Below, piece after piece: positions 50,959 through 59,439 of a stretch of DNA of 64,000 bases. The notes beneath the pieces are model-generated. The model made no database searches, was not told the origin of the DNA, and saw only the letters and a list, made by a program, of their open reading frames with translations. Source of the DNA: Aliishimia sp965656085 (GTDB taxonomy: Bacteria > Pseudomonadota > Alphaproteobacteria > Rhodobacterales > Rhodobacteraceae). Within the stretch, counting starts at the first letter, position 1. The number at the start of each line of letters is the position of its first letter. The stretch covers positions 1 to 64,000 of the forward strand of contig CBFHJA010000019.1 of the NCBI GenBank assembly GCA_965656085.1, in the 5' to 3' direction. A program made the position numbers and the translations under genes.

Positions 50959-53154
50959 ATGGACCGCACAGAGATCGTCGAAGCCAATTTCCGCCGCCGT
51001 GTTGTCGCTGGCGATCTGCCGCCCGGCGCGGACCCCACGGCGGGCCTCGCCCCGGAGACCGCGCTTGATCTGTTCCGCGCGCAGGTGCTCTCGCGCGCCC
51101 TCGATCTGACCTCGCGCGATATGCAAAAGGCGGGGCAGGGGTTCTACACCATCGGCTCCTCGGGCCATGAAGGCATGGCCGCCGTTGCGGCTGCGCTCCG
51201 GGCCGACGATATCGCCTTCCTGCATTACCGCGACGCCGCCTTCCAGATCGCGCGCGGGCAGCTGTCGGGGATCACGCCGCTGCCGCAGATGACCCATGAC
51301 ATGCTCTTGTCCTTCGCCTGTTCGTCAGAGGACCCCACCAGCGGCGGGCGGCATAAGGTGCTGGGCTCCAAGGCGCTGACGATCCCGCCGCAGACCTCCA
51401 CCATCGCCTCGCATCTGCCCAAGGCGATGGGCGCGGCCTATGGGCTGGGCCTCGCGCGTCGCAACCCGCCCGAGCACCGCGCGCTGCCAGAGGACGGGAT
51501 CGCCATGGCCAGTTTCGGCGACGCCTCGCTCAACCATTCCACCGCGCAAGGCACCCTGAACGCCGCCGGGTGGTCGTCGGTGCAGGGCGCGCCGCTGCCG
51601 CTGCTGATGGTTTGCGAGGACAACGGGATCGGCATCTCCACCAAGACCCCCGAGGGCTGGGTCGAGGCGTCTGTCAGCCACCGCCCCGGTATCCGCTACT
51701 TCAAGGCCGATGGGCTCGACATTTACGAGACCTACAAACTCGCGCAGGAGGCTGCCGACTATGTGCGCACCCGCCGCAAGCCCGCCTTCCTACACCTGCG
51801 GACGGTCCGGCTCTACGGGCACGCGGGACCGGACGTGGTGACGGCCTATCTGCCAAAAGCCGAGATCGAGGCGGATGAGGCCAACGATCCCTTGCTCCAT
51901 TCCGCGCGCCTGCTGCAAGCCGCCGGGGTGGCGACCGCCGAGGCGCTGCTCGCGATCTACGAGGACACCCGTGCCGATGTAGCCGCCCGCATGCCGCAGA
52001 TCGCCAAGGCCCCGCATTTGGGCTCGGCACAGGAGGTCATGTCCTCTCTCATTCCACTCAAGCGCGAGTGCGCTCGCCGCAATGGCCCGCCCGCAGACCA
52101 GCGCGCGCAGGTCTTCGGCAGCGACGCGGCGGCGATGCAGCAACCCCAACCCATGGGCAAGCTGATCAACATGGCGATGACCGACCTCATGCTGGAGCAT
52201 CCCGAGCTGATCCAGATGGGTGAAGATATCGGGCGCAAAGGCGGAAACTACGGCGTCACCCAAAAGCTGATGCAGCGCTTCGGCCCGGCGCGGATGATCG
52301 ACACTTTGCTTGACGAGCAATCCATACTCGGACTTGCGATTGGCATGGCGCATAACGGCTTTCTGCCGATGCCCGAGATCCAGTTCCTCGCCTATCTGCA
52401 CAATGCCGAGGACCAACTCCGGGGCGAGGCGGCGACACTCCCGTTCTTCAGCCGGGGCGGGTGGGCCAACCCGATGGTCCTGCGCATCTCCGCACTAGGC
52501 TACCAAAAGGGCTTCGGCGGGCATTTCCACAACGACAACTCGCTGGCGGTCCTGCGCGACATCCCCGGCCTGATCCTCGCCTGCCCGTCACGCGGTGACG
52601 AGGCGGCGATGATGCTGCGCGAGGCGGTGCGGCTGGCGCGCGAGGAGCAGCGGGTGGTGGTGTTCCTTGAGCCCATCGCGCTCTACCCGATGCGCGATCT
52701 GATGGCGCCGGGCGACGGGGGCTGGATGACCCGCTACCCGAGCCCGGACAAGACAATTCCGCTGGGCAAGATTGGCGTGGAGGGGCAGGGCGCCGACCTC
52801 GCCATCGTCACCTATGGCAATGGCCGCTATCTCTCGACGCAGGCGCAGGCGGATCTTGCGGCAGAGGGGATCAACGCCCGCGTAATCGACTTGCGCTGGC
52901 TCGCGCCCTTGCCGGAGGCGGCGCTTGCCGAAGCCATCACGCCTTGCGACGCGGTGCTGGTGGTGGACGAGTGTCGCCGCACCGGGGGGCAGGCCGAGGC
53001 GCTGATGGCATGGCTGGCCGAGCAGGGCCGCACCCACATCGCGCGTGAGGTGGCCGCCGACAGCTTCATCGCCACCGGCCCGGCCTATGGCGCAACGCTT
53101 CCCAGCCGCGCGTCGATCACCGCGGCGGCCAAGACGCTTCTGAAAGGTACCTGA
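50959..53154 (+). CDS. Fused alpha-beta 2-oxoacid dehydrogenase E1 (branched-chain type)
   Basis: A 731-residue fusion of E1-alpha (about 20-385) and E1-beta (about 405-730), the thiamine-diphosphate decarboxylase of a branched-chain or related 2-oxoacid dehydrogenase complex. The alpha part has the TPP region ASFGDASLNHSTAQG and CEDNGIGIST. The beta part has MGEDIGRKGG, FGPARMIDTLLDEQS and the PxPFxY-like ARMID strand. Separate subunits are more common; fused versions are known in alphaproteobacteria. No E2 or E3 gene is in the window. The next gene overlaps the stop by one base (TGATG). The start at 50959 (MDRTEIV) follows a gap of 93 bases. Confidence 0.88.
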   Translation: MDRTEIVEANFRRRVVAGDLPPGADPTAGLAPETALDLFRAQVLSRALDLTSRDMQKAGQGFYTIGSSGHEGMAAVAAALRADDIAFLHYRDAAFQIARGQLSGITPLPQMTHDMLLSFACSSEDPTSGGRHKVLGSKALTIPPQTSTIASHLPKAMGAAYGLGLARRNPPEHRALPEDGIAMASFGDASLNHSTAQGTLNAAGWSSVQGAPLPLLMVCEDNGIGISTKTPEGWVEASVSHRPGIRYFKADGLDIYETYKLAQEAADYVRTRRKPAFLHLRTVRLYGHAGPDVVTAYLPKAEIEADEANDPLLHSARLLQAAGVATAEALLAIYEDTRADVAARMPQIAKAPHLGSAQEVMSSLIPLKRECARRNGPPADQRAQVFGSDAAAMQQPQPMGKLINMAMTDLMLEHPELIQMGEDIGRKGGNYGVTQKLMQRFGPARMIDTLLDEQSILGLAIGMAHNGFLPMPEIQFLAYLHNAEDQLRGEAATLPFFSRGGWANPMVLRISALGYQKGFGGHFHNDNSLAVLRDIPGLILACPSRGDEAAMMLREAVRLAREEQRVVVFLEPIALYPMRDLMAPGDGGWMTRYPSPDKTIPLGKIGVEGQGADLAIVTYGNGRYLSTQAQADLAAEGINARVIDLRWLAPLPEAALAEAITPCDAVLVVDECRRTGGQAEALMAWLAEQGRTHIAREVAADSFIATGPAYGATLPSRASITAAAKTLLKGT

Positions 53155-54194
53155 TGCCCTTTTTCGACGGACATAATGATGCCCTGCTGCGCCTGTCGCG
53201 GACCGAGGGCGACCCGGTCGCCGCCTTCGCGGAAGGCCCCGGCCATGTCACGCGCGCCAAGGCGGCAGCGGGCGACCTGACCGGGGGCTTTTTCGCGATG
53301 TTTGCCTTGGGAGACACCGCGAACATGGATTTCGCAATCTTTGACAGCCCGCCTTATGACACACCCCTGCCGCCGGAAATGGACCGGGCGACGGCATGGG
53401 AGAAGATCGCGGCGCAGGCGGAGATTGCTCAAGGGCTCGAAGCGGCAGGCGCGATCTGCTGGGTTCGGGAGGCTGCTGATCTGGACACTGCCCCGGGCGA
53501 TGCGCTGACCGGCGTGCTGCATCTTGAAGGCGCCGAATGCATCGGCCCGGACCTCGAAGGTCTCGACATGCTCTATAACATGGGCCTGCGCAGCGTCGGC
53601 CCGGTCTGGTCGCGCCCCACGGCCTTCGCCCATGGCGTTCCCTTCCGCTTCCCCAGTGACGGCGATACCGGGCCGGGGCTGACCGAGGCCGGGCGGGGGC
53701 TGGTGCGGGCGCTGAAGGCGCGGGGAATGGTCACGGACACCAGCCACATGACCGTGAAGGGCTTCTGGGACGTGGCCGAGGAGGGCGTGCCGCTCGTTGC
53801 GACCCATTCCAACGCCCATGCGGTCTGCCCCACGGCGCGCAACCTCACCGATGACCAACTGCGGGCTATCGGGCAGACCGGCGGCGTGGTGGGGCTGAAT
53901 TTCGGCACGATGTTCCTGCGCCCCGATGGCAAGCGCGACCCGGCGGGCGCGCTTGATCACGTCATTGCGCATCTCGATCACATGATCGCGCTGGCGGGTG
54001 AGGATCATGTGGGCCTCGGCTCGGATTTCGACGGCGCGCCGATGCCCGAGGGGCTGGCGGATGCCAGCGCGCTGCCGGTCCTGACGGGCCTGATGGAAGA
54101 GGCGGGCTATGGTGCCGGGTTGATCGCCAAGATCACGCACCGCAACTGGGTGGCGTGTCTGCAACGGCATCTGGGTTCCACAACAACTGGTTGA
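53154..54194 (+). CDS. Membrane dipeptidase (peptidase M19 family)
   Basis: A 346-residue zinc dipeptidase of the renal dipeptidase (M19) family, which hydrolyses dipeptides including those with D-residues. Metal ligands: HND in FDGHNDALLRL, Glu in GVLHLEGAEC, His in VTDTSHMT and in ATHSNAHA. The later Asp in LGSDFDGA completes the set. No signal peptide. It overlaps the E1 gene by one base. The substrate in vivo is unknown. Confidence 0.9.
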   Translation: MPFFDGHNDALLRLSRTEGDPVAAFAEGPGHVTRAKAAAGDLTGGFFAMFALGDTANMDFAIFDSPPYDTPLPPEMDRATAWEKIAAQAEIAQGLEAAGAICWVREAADLDTAPGDALTGVLHLEGAECIGPDLEGLDMLYNMGLRSVGPVWSRPTAFAHGVPFRFPSDGDTGPGLTEAGRGLVRALKARGMVTDTSHMTVKGFWDVAEEGVPLVATHSNAHAVCPTARNLTDDQLRAIGQTGGVVGLNFGTMFLRPDGKRDPAGALDHVIAHLDHMIALAGEDHVGLGSDFDGAPMPEGLADASALPVLTGLMEEAGYGAGLIAKITHRNWVACLQRHLGSTTTG

Positions 54195-54315
54195 TTGCGC
54201 GGGGCGCATCAGATTCAGACTTCCCCGCCTGTGGCGCTTACGTTAGGGTCAAAGGATTAGAGTATGGTATTTTGGGTTGGCGCGCAGGGCTCCGGGCCAG
54301 GAAAGGACGTCGCAG

Positions 54316-55215
54316 ATGAGCATCGAGCGTGCCATTTTGATGGCCGATGTCTCGGGGAGTACACCGCTTTATGAACGCCATGGCGACCAGGTTGCCTCAA
54401 AACTCGTGTTCGAATGCGTCGAGGGGATGCAGCGCATCGCCACGCTGCGTGGCGGCGAGTTCGTGCGCTCCAAGGGCGACGATGTGCTGTGCCTGTTCGA
54501 GAACCCCGATCAGGCGCTGATCGCCGCGAAGGAAATCCTTGATCACGGTCAGGCCGGCTCTGTCTCGGTCCATGGCGGTCTGCATTGGGGCGCGGTGGTC
54601 TGGCGCGGCACGGAATTGTTCGGCGGGGCGGTGAATGTCTCGGCGCGGCTGTCGAGCCGGGCCAAGGAGAACGAGTTCCTGATGTCGGGCGATTTTACGG
54701 GCCGCGTGTCCCCCAATCAGGGCATTACCCTGCGCCCCATGGGCGAGATCACCCTGCGCGGCACTGCGGTGCCGACGGAAATCTATGCGTTGCTGGCGCA
54801 GGCGGAGGGCGGCGAGACCCGGCTGATCGCGCAGACGGAGATTTTCGATCTGCACCGCCAATCGACGACGGGCGCGAACACGTCGATCCGGCTGTCCACG
54901 GAGGGCTGGTCGCGCGATGTGGGTGAGGGCGAGGAGATCAAGATCGGCCGGTCGCAGGAATGCGATCTGGTGCTGCCCTTGCCATGGGTGTCGCGGGTGC
55001 ATGCCAAGGTCTCGGTGCGCGCGGGTCTGGTGGAGATCACCGACAGCAGCGCGGCCGGGTGCACGCTGACGGCGGGCGATACCACGGGCTATTTTATCCG
55101 CCGCCAGACGATCTCCCTGACCGGCAATGGCACGATCGAGCTGGGCAGCCCGGCGATCGAAGGGGCGTTGCCGAGGATCACCTTCTCCGTGCTGAAGATC
55201 GGTGGGATCGGCTAG
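54316..55215 (+). CDS. Class III nucleotide cyclase-FHA domain protein (copy 2)
   Basis: A 299-residue paralogue of the protein at 12366-13253. The two align from end to end: AILMADVSGSTPLYERHGDQ, RSKGDDVLCLFENPDQALIA, HGGLHWGAVVWRGTELFGGA (cyclase) and KIGRSQECDLVLPLPWVSRV (FHA). The first Asp (MADVSGS), the second (KGDD) and the VNVSARLSSR transition-state residues are kept. It stands alone, unlike copy 1, which faces a kinase operon. The start at 54316 (MSIERAIL) fits copy 1; an ATG at 54277 would add 13 residues. The ligand of the FHA domain would be a phosphothreonine protein. Confidence 0.88.
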   Translation: MSIERAILMADVSGSTPLYERHGDQVASKLVFECVEGMQRIATLRGGEFVRSKGDDVLCLFENPDQALIAAKEILDHGQAGSVSVHGGLHWGAVVWRGTELFGGAVNVSARLSSRAKENEFLMSGDFTGRVSPNQGITLRPMGEITLRGTAVPTEIYALLAQAEGGETRLIAQTEIFDLHRQSTTGANTSIRLSTEGWSRDVGEGEEIKIGRSQECDLVLPLPWVSRVHAKVSVRAGLVEITDSSAAGCTLTAGDTTGYFIRRQTISLTGNGTIELGSPAIEGALPRITFSVLKIGGIG

Positions 55216-55553
55216 GCAGATTGCCCACCCGGCGCGGGTTAAAGGTTAACGCGGCGACCGCGCGCAACGCTCGAATCCCAAAACCGTCCGAAAAGCGGGT
55301 TAACGCCCTAAAAACAAGGGATGGCAGGCGTATGGCAGCGCGTATGGCGCGGCGTATGGCACCTGTATGGCTCGTTTTCGATTCGTTCGCGGATTAACGC
55401 ACCGTACGGTGCCCCCAGCGTTAACCTTTTGGCGCGGGGACTGGTGGGCAAATTGCCCCCTCTACAGAGTCCCACGCCGCCATCCCGGGCGCCCCGCCTC
55501 TGTCTTCCTTTGGCCGAAAATATCACGGAGAGCGCCCCCCCCCCAGACACGCT
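55216..55553. other. Intergenic region rich in repeats
   Basis: No gene in 338 bases. It has a GTGGGCA-type repeat at the cyclase stop (55213-55230) and again at 55443-55465, four words containing TTAAC or GTTAA (near 55238, 55300, 55393 and 55420), four GTATGGC words in 55330-55373, an inverted AT box (copy E, 55502-55531) and a run of ten C (55535-55544). The density of short repeats suggests a recombination-prone spacer or a regulatory region. Confidence 0.5.
55502..55531 (-). repeat. Intergenic AT box, copy E (minus strand)
   Basis: On the minus strand this reads GTGATATTTTCGGCCAAAG then GAAGACA. It is nearly identical to copy A, including the GCGCTCTC before it. No clear stem adjoins; a C10 run follows. 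Confidence 0.65.
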
Positions 55554-56786
55554 CTACTCGCGCTGGGCCGGGGCGCCGCCTTCGAAATTGTTGCCGTTGA
55601 CGTAGTCGCAAGGATCGTCCTGCATCTGCAAATGCAGCCCGTCCCTGGTGTAGGGATGCGCGCGCGCCAGCGCCTCGTTGACCTCGATGCCGAGCCCGGG
55701 GGCCTCGCCGAGCGACACGAACCCGTCCTCGACGCGGATCGCGCCGCCGATCAGGTCGTCGTGGAATTTGGTCTCGATGGTCTCGCACATCAGAAGGTTC
55801 GGGATCGACGCGCCGAAATGCAGGTTCGCGGCCCATTCCACCGGCCCGGCATAGAGATGCGGGGCCATCTGTGCGCCAAAGACCTCCGCCATCGCCGCGA
55901 CCTTCTTCATCTCCCAGATGCCGCCCGCGCGGCCCAGAGCCGGTTGCAGGATTTCCGCCGCGCCCGCGCGCAGGACCGCGCCGAACTCGGCCTTGGTGGT
56001 GAGCCGCTCGCCCGCCGAGACGGGCACCCGCACCGCGCGCGCCACCTTTGCCATCTCTTCGGGCGCATCGGGCGGGACCGGCTCTTCGAACCACAGCGGC
56101 GCGTAGGGCTCCAGTGCCTGACCCAGCCGGATCGCGCCTGCGGTGTTGAACTGCCCGTGGGTGCCGAACAGAAGGTCCGCCTTGTCGCCCACCGCCGCGC
56201 GGATCTCGCGGCAGAAGGCCACCGACTGGCTGATATCGCTCATCGCGGGCATATGCCCGCCGCGCATCGTGTAGGGGCCGGCAGGGTCGAATTTCACCGC
56301 CGTGTAGCCCCGCGCCACACAATCGGCAGCGGCCTCCCCGGCCTGTTCGGCAGAGGTCCAGAACGTGTCGAGCGAGTGCTGGGGCAGCGGGTAGAGATAG
56401 GTGTAGCAACGGATGCGGTCCCAGACCTTGCCGCCCAGAAGCGCGTAGACCGGACGGTTCCGGTCCTTGCCGAGGATATCCCAGCAGGCGATTTCCAGCC
56501 CAGAGAACGCGCCCATGACGGTGAGGTCGGGGCGCTGTGTGAAGCCCGACGAATAGGTCCGGCGGAACATCCGCTCGACATTTTCGGGGGTCTCGCCTTC
56601 GAAGTAGCGCGCGAACACATCGGCAATGACATGGCGCATGGCCTCGGGGCCGACCGAGGCCGCGTAGCACTCGCCCCAGCCGGTGATCCCGTCATCGGTG
56701 GTGAGCTTGACAAGGATCCAGTAGCGCCCGCCCCAGCCCGGTGCCGGGGGGGCGGTGACAATCACGTCGAGATCGGTCAGTTTCAT
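55554..56786 (-). CDS. Mandelate racemase/muconate lactonizing enzyme family protein (enolase superfamily)
   Basis: A 410-residue enolase-superfamily enzyme, likely a sugar-acid dehydratase. Visible: the N-terminal cap (GRYWILVKLTTDDGITGWGE), VKFDPAGPYT at the end of the second strand, LWFEEPVPPDAPEEM (second metal Glu), VSAGERLTTKAEFG (third metal Glu) and APHLYAGPVEWAANL. The first metal-ligand position, normally Asp in an FHG-type loop, reads LLFGTHGQF, so the Asp is missing; the His beside it may substitute, as in a subgroup of this family. The substrate is not known. It follows the alcohol dehydrogenase gene, with G/C-homopolymer runs in the spacer. Start at 56786 has GAAGGA upstream. 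Confidence 0.8.
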   Translation of the reverse strand: MKLTDLDVIVTAPPAPGWGGRYWILVKLTTDDGITGWGECYAASVGPEAMRHVIADVFARYFEGETPENVERMFRRTYSSGFTQRPDLTVMGAFSGLEIACWDILGKDRNRPVYALLGGKVWDRIRCYTYLYPLPQHSLDTFWTSAEQAGEAAADCVARGYTAVKFDPAGPYTMRGGHMPAMSDISQSVAFCREIRAAVGDKADLLFGTHGQFNTAGAIRLGQALEPYAPLWFEEPVPPDAPEEMAKVARAVRVPVSAGERLTTKAEFGAVLRAGAAEILQPALGRAGGIWEMKKVAAMAEVFGAQMAPHLYAGPVEWAANLHFGASIPNLLMCETIETKFHDDLIGGAIRVEDGFVSLGEAPGLGIEVNEALARAHPYTRDGLHLQMQDDPCDYVNGNNFEGGAPAQRE

Positions 56787-56805
56787 CGGCTCTTCCTTCG
56801 CTGTG

Positions 56806-56843
56806 CGGGCGGGGGGGCAGGGGGGGTGCGGGGGGGGGCAGGG
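56806..56843. repeat. Homopolymeric G tracts before the enolase-superfamily gene
   Basis: Three runs of seven, seven and nine G within 38 bases of the spacer between the alcohol dehydrogenase stop and the enolase-superfamily start (seen as C runs on the coding strand). They begin about 20 bases upstream of the start codon at 56786. Such runs change length easily. Confidence 0.55.
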
Positions 56844-56847
56844 CCCC

Positions 56848-57948
56848 CTATCCGCGATCAAACACGATCACGTTCCGCTTGGCCGATCCGGTCTTCGTGT
56901 CGGCAATCGCCTCGTTGATCTGCTCCAGCGACCAGCGCCCGGAGATAAGCTCATCGAGCTTGAGCCGCCCTTGCTCATAGAGATCGACCATCCACGGGAT
57001 GTCCCGGCTGATGACCACATCGCCCATCTTCGAGCCGGTGAAGCCCTGCCCGATCGCGGCGAGCACCGACGGATCATAGGTGGAGACTTCGCCGGATTTG
57101 TTCATGCCCACGATCACGACCTTGCCCCCGCGCGCCATGTAGCGGGGCGCGACGTCATAGGCCTGCACGGCGCCGACGGTGACGATGACCGCATCCGCGC
57201 CGCGCCCGCCAAGGGCCTTGTAGGACGCCTTCCACGGGGATTTTTCCGTGCCGAGCACGCCATGGGTTGCGCCGAATTCCTTGGCGATCTCCAGCTTCTC
57301 CTCGGTCATGTCGACGGCCACGATGCGCCGCGCACCGGCAATGCGCGCGCCCTGAATGGCGTTGAGCCCGACGCCGCCCGCGCCGATCACCACCACGTCC
57401 TGCCCCGCGCGGATCTGCGCGGCGTTGACCACCGCGCCCACGCCCGTGATCACCCCGCAGGCGATGAGGCAGGCCGAGTCCTTGCTCATCTCGGCGGGGA
57501 TCACGGCCAATTGGCTCTGGTCCACCACGACTTTCTCGGCAAAGGCCCCCGAGGCCAGCGCCTGATGCAGCGTGCCCCCGTCGGCGGTGGTAATCGGGCC
57601 GGTGTCGCCATTATAGGGGGTCTCGCAGATCGTCGGCTTGCCCGCGCCGCAGGACGGGCAGGTGCCGCAGGCGCGGATCAGCGTGACGATCACGCTGTCG
57701 CCTTCCTTGATCCGGGTCACGCCCGGCCCGACGGCGGTGACGATGCCCGCCGCCTCGTGGCCATAGACGGCGGGAAGCGTGCCGCCCCATGCGCCTTCCG
57801 CGAAGGAGATGTCCGAATGGCAGATCGCGACGGCATCGAGCGTGACCTCCACCTCACCCATCTCGGGCGTGCGGATCAGAATATCCTCGATGACGAGCGG
57901 TTCGCCGAAGCCATGGCAGACGGCGGCTTTGATGGTTTGGGTGGTCAT
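56848..57948 (-). CDS. Zinc-dependent alcohol dehydrogenase (class III-like)
   Basis: A 366-residue medium-chain Zn-dependent alcohol dehydrogenase. The catalytic Zn ligands are Cys in AICHSDISF (about C43) and His/Glu in YGHEAAGIV, with the third from CLIACGVITG. The structural zinc site is CGTCPSCGAGKPTIC. The NAD-binding loop is VVVIGAGGVGLNAIQG. It resembles the S-(hydroxymethyl)glutathione dehydrogenase branch but is shorter. It precedes the mandelate-racemase-type gene in one direction, 61 bases apart, so the two may act in one sugar or alcohol pathway. Start ATG 57948 is chosen; an upstream ATG at 58203 would add 85 non-family residues. Confidence 0.9.
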   Translation of the reverse strand: MTTQTIKAAVCHGFGEPLVIEDILIRTPEMGEVEVTLDAVAICHSDISFAEGAWGGTLPAVYGHEAAGIVTAVGPGVTRIKEGDSVIVTLIRACGTCPSCGAGKPTICETPYNGDTGPITTADGGTLHQALASGAFAEKVVVDQSQLAVIPAEMSKDSACLIACGVITGVGAVVNAAQIRAGQDVVVIGAGGVGLNAIQGARIAGARRIVAVDMTEEKLEIAKEFGATHGVLGTEKSPWKASYKALGGRGADAVIVTVGAVQAYDVAPRYMARGGKVVIVGMNKSGEVSTYDPSVLAAIGQGFTGSKMGDVVISRDIPWMVDLYEQGRLKLDELISGRWSLEQINEAIADTKTGSAKRNVIVFDRG

Positions 57949-58072
57949 CTGGATGGCCCCTCCTCTTGGTCTTTCGTGTCGCGTCACGCTGCGATAGGCG
58001 CGCAACGCCCGCAAGCACGAATTGGGCACCGGGACGTCGGTGACGTCGGGTCGCAACAGACAGCGCGGGGGC

Positions 58073-59368
58073 TCAGCGGTGCAGCGGCAACGCGTCGATC
58101 CGGGCTTCGATCTGGGCGAGCATCGCGGTGTAGCGCGGATCGTCGATATCGCCATAGGCGGCGTCGAAGGCGCTTTCCTCCATGATCTGCGGGATGCCGT
58201 CATAGGAGATGATCACGTCATTCTCGCTCTGCAGACGCGCGCGCAGCTCCGGCCAGAGGCGCGGCTCGCTGCCCATGAAGGTGTTCGACATGCGGATGCC
58301 GGAATTGTTCGCCGCGATATCGGTGAAGTCGAACCCGCCATAGAGCGAGTCGTTGAGTTCTTTGAATTCGCCCACCGAGACCGCAAAGCCCCGGTTGGAC
58401 GCCGCCTGCAGCGCGGCGGCGGTGGTGAAATGGCGGCGGCTGTCGATGCGGTCGTTGAAGGTCACATCGGCGCAGCTTTTCGTCCATGTGCGCCCGCCAT
58501 CCATGTCGCCCGTCACCAGCCCGCCCACGACCAAGGTGAAGTCTCTCGCCCCGCAGATCAGCGTCAGGGCAAAGAGCGCCGAGGTATAGGCATTGGCCGC
58601 GCCCTCGGCCTCCGCGCCTGCCTCGGCGGCGGCCAGTGTGAAATGCAGATAGGGCAGGTAGCTGCCTTCCGTGGGCAGCCCGCCGCGCTCCATCTCCTCG
58701 CGGATCATCAGATAGTAGCGCGCGATCTCATCCTCGCCGGGCATGTCCTGCCCGCGCAACGTGCCGAAGACGCCGCGCATGATGCCGTTGCCGCCCATCT
58801 GGTCCATCGCCAGCGTGAAGCTCAGATCGTCACCGTCCACATCCATGCGCGTGGCCGCCGCGATGACCGTATCGCCCAGATCGTTGCCGAAGACCGTGTT
58901 GGCGCCGAGGCGCAGGGCCGTGAGCGTCAGATCGGGTGGTAGGTCATGCGGGCCAAGCTGTGCGCGCGACAGGCGGAACGCTCCCTCGAATTCCGGTGCG
59001 GCCAGCGTCAGGTTCAGCCATTGCGTGGCCTGCCCCAGCCGGATCGGCACCGAGGCATGGCCCGTCACGCCGTCCTCGCTCGGCTCCATCTTGCCGCGAA
59101 AACCGGGAATGAACCGCGCGCCGAGCTTCATCGTGGCGTTGAGCGCCGCGATATCGGTGTCGAACGGGGCCGGCTCGGCGGTCTGCATGTTGAGCGCATC
59201 GCGCACGCCGCGCACGAAGCTTCTGGCCTGCCGCACATCCTGCGGGGTCGGCGGGCTGTCTGCGGTCACGCGCGGGGTCGGCTCCAGAACCATCACGGCG
59301 GTGAAGACCACCGCGATGAAGGCCAGCAAGGCCGTCACGAACAGGAATTTCAGCAAGAACTTGAACAT
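58073..59368 (-). CDS. Membrane-anchored hypothetical protein
   Basis: A 431-residue protein I do not recognise. An N-terminal transmembrane helix (FKFLLKFLFVTALLAFIAVV with FTAVMV) is followed by a periplasmic part of about 390 residues with strand-rich stretches such as HASVPIRLGQATQWLNLTLA. The C-terminal half has a helical, acidic pattern ending in RIDALPLHR. No catalytic motif was seen. It stands 71 bases from the MFS gene in the same direction and 124 bases before the alcohol dehydrogenase gene. It may be envelope-associated. Confidence 0.7.
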   Translation of the reverse strand: MFKFLLKFLFVTALLAFIAVVFTAVMVLEPTPRVTADSPPTPQDVRQARSFVRGVRDALNMQTAEPAPFDTDIAALNATMKLGARFIPGFRGKMEPSEDGVTGHASVPIRLGQATQWLNLTLAAPEFEGAFRLSRAQLGPHDLPPDLTLTALRLGANTVFGNDLGDTVIAAATRMDVDGDDLSFTLAMDQMGGNGIMRGVFGTLRGQDMPGEDEIARYYLMIREEMERGGLPTEGSYLPYLHFTLAAAEAGAEAEGAANAYTSALFALTLICGARDFTLVVGGLVTGDMDGGRTWTKSCADVTFNDRIDSRRHFTTAAALQAASNRGFAVSVGEFKELNDSLYGGFDFTDIAANNSGIRMSNTFMGSEPRLWPELRARLQSENDVIISYDGIPQIMEESAFDAAYGDIDDPRYTAMLAQIEARIDALPLHR

Positions 59369-59439
59369 CAGGGACTCTCCGCCGGACTCGGCACAGGGCC
59401 TAGCGCAAATCGCGCCGGCGGGCCAGTGTCAGGTCAGTG

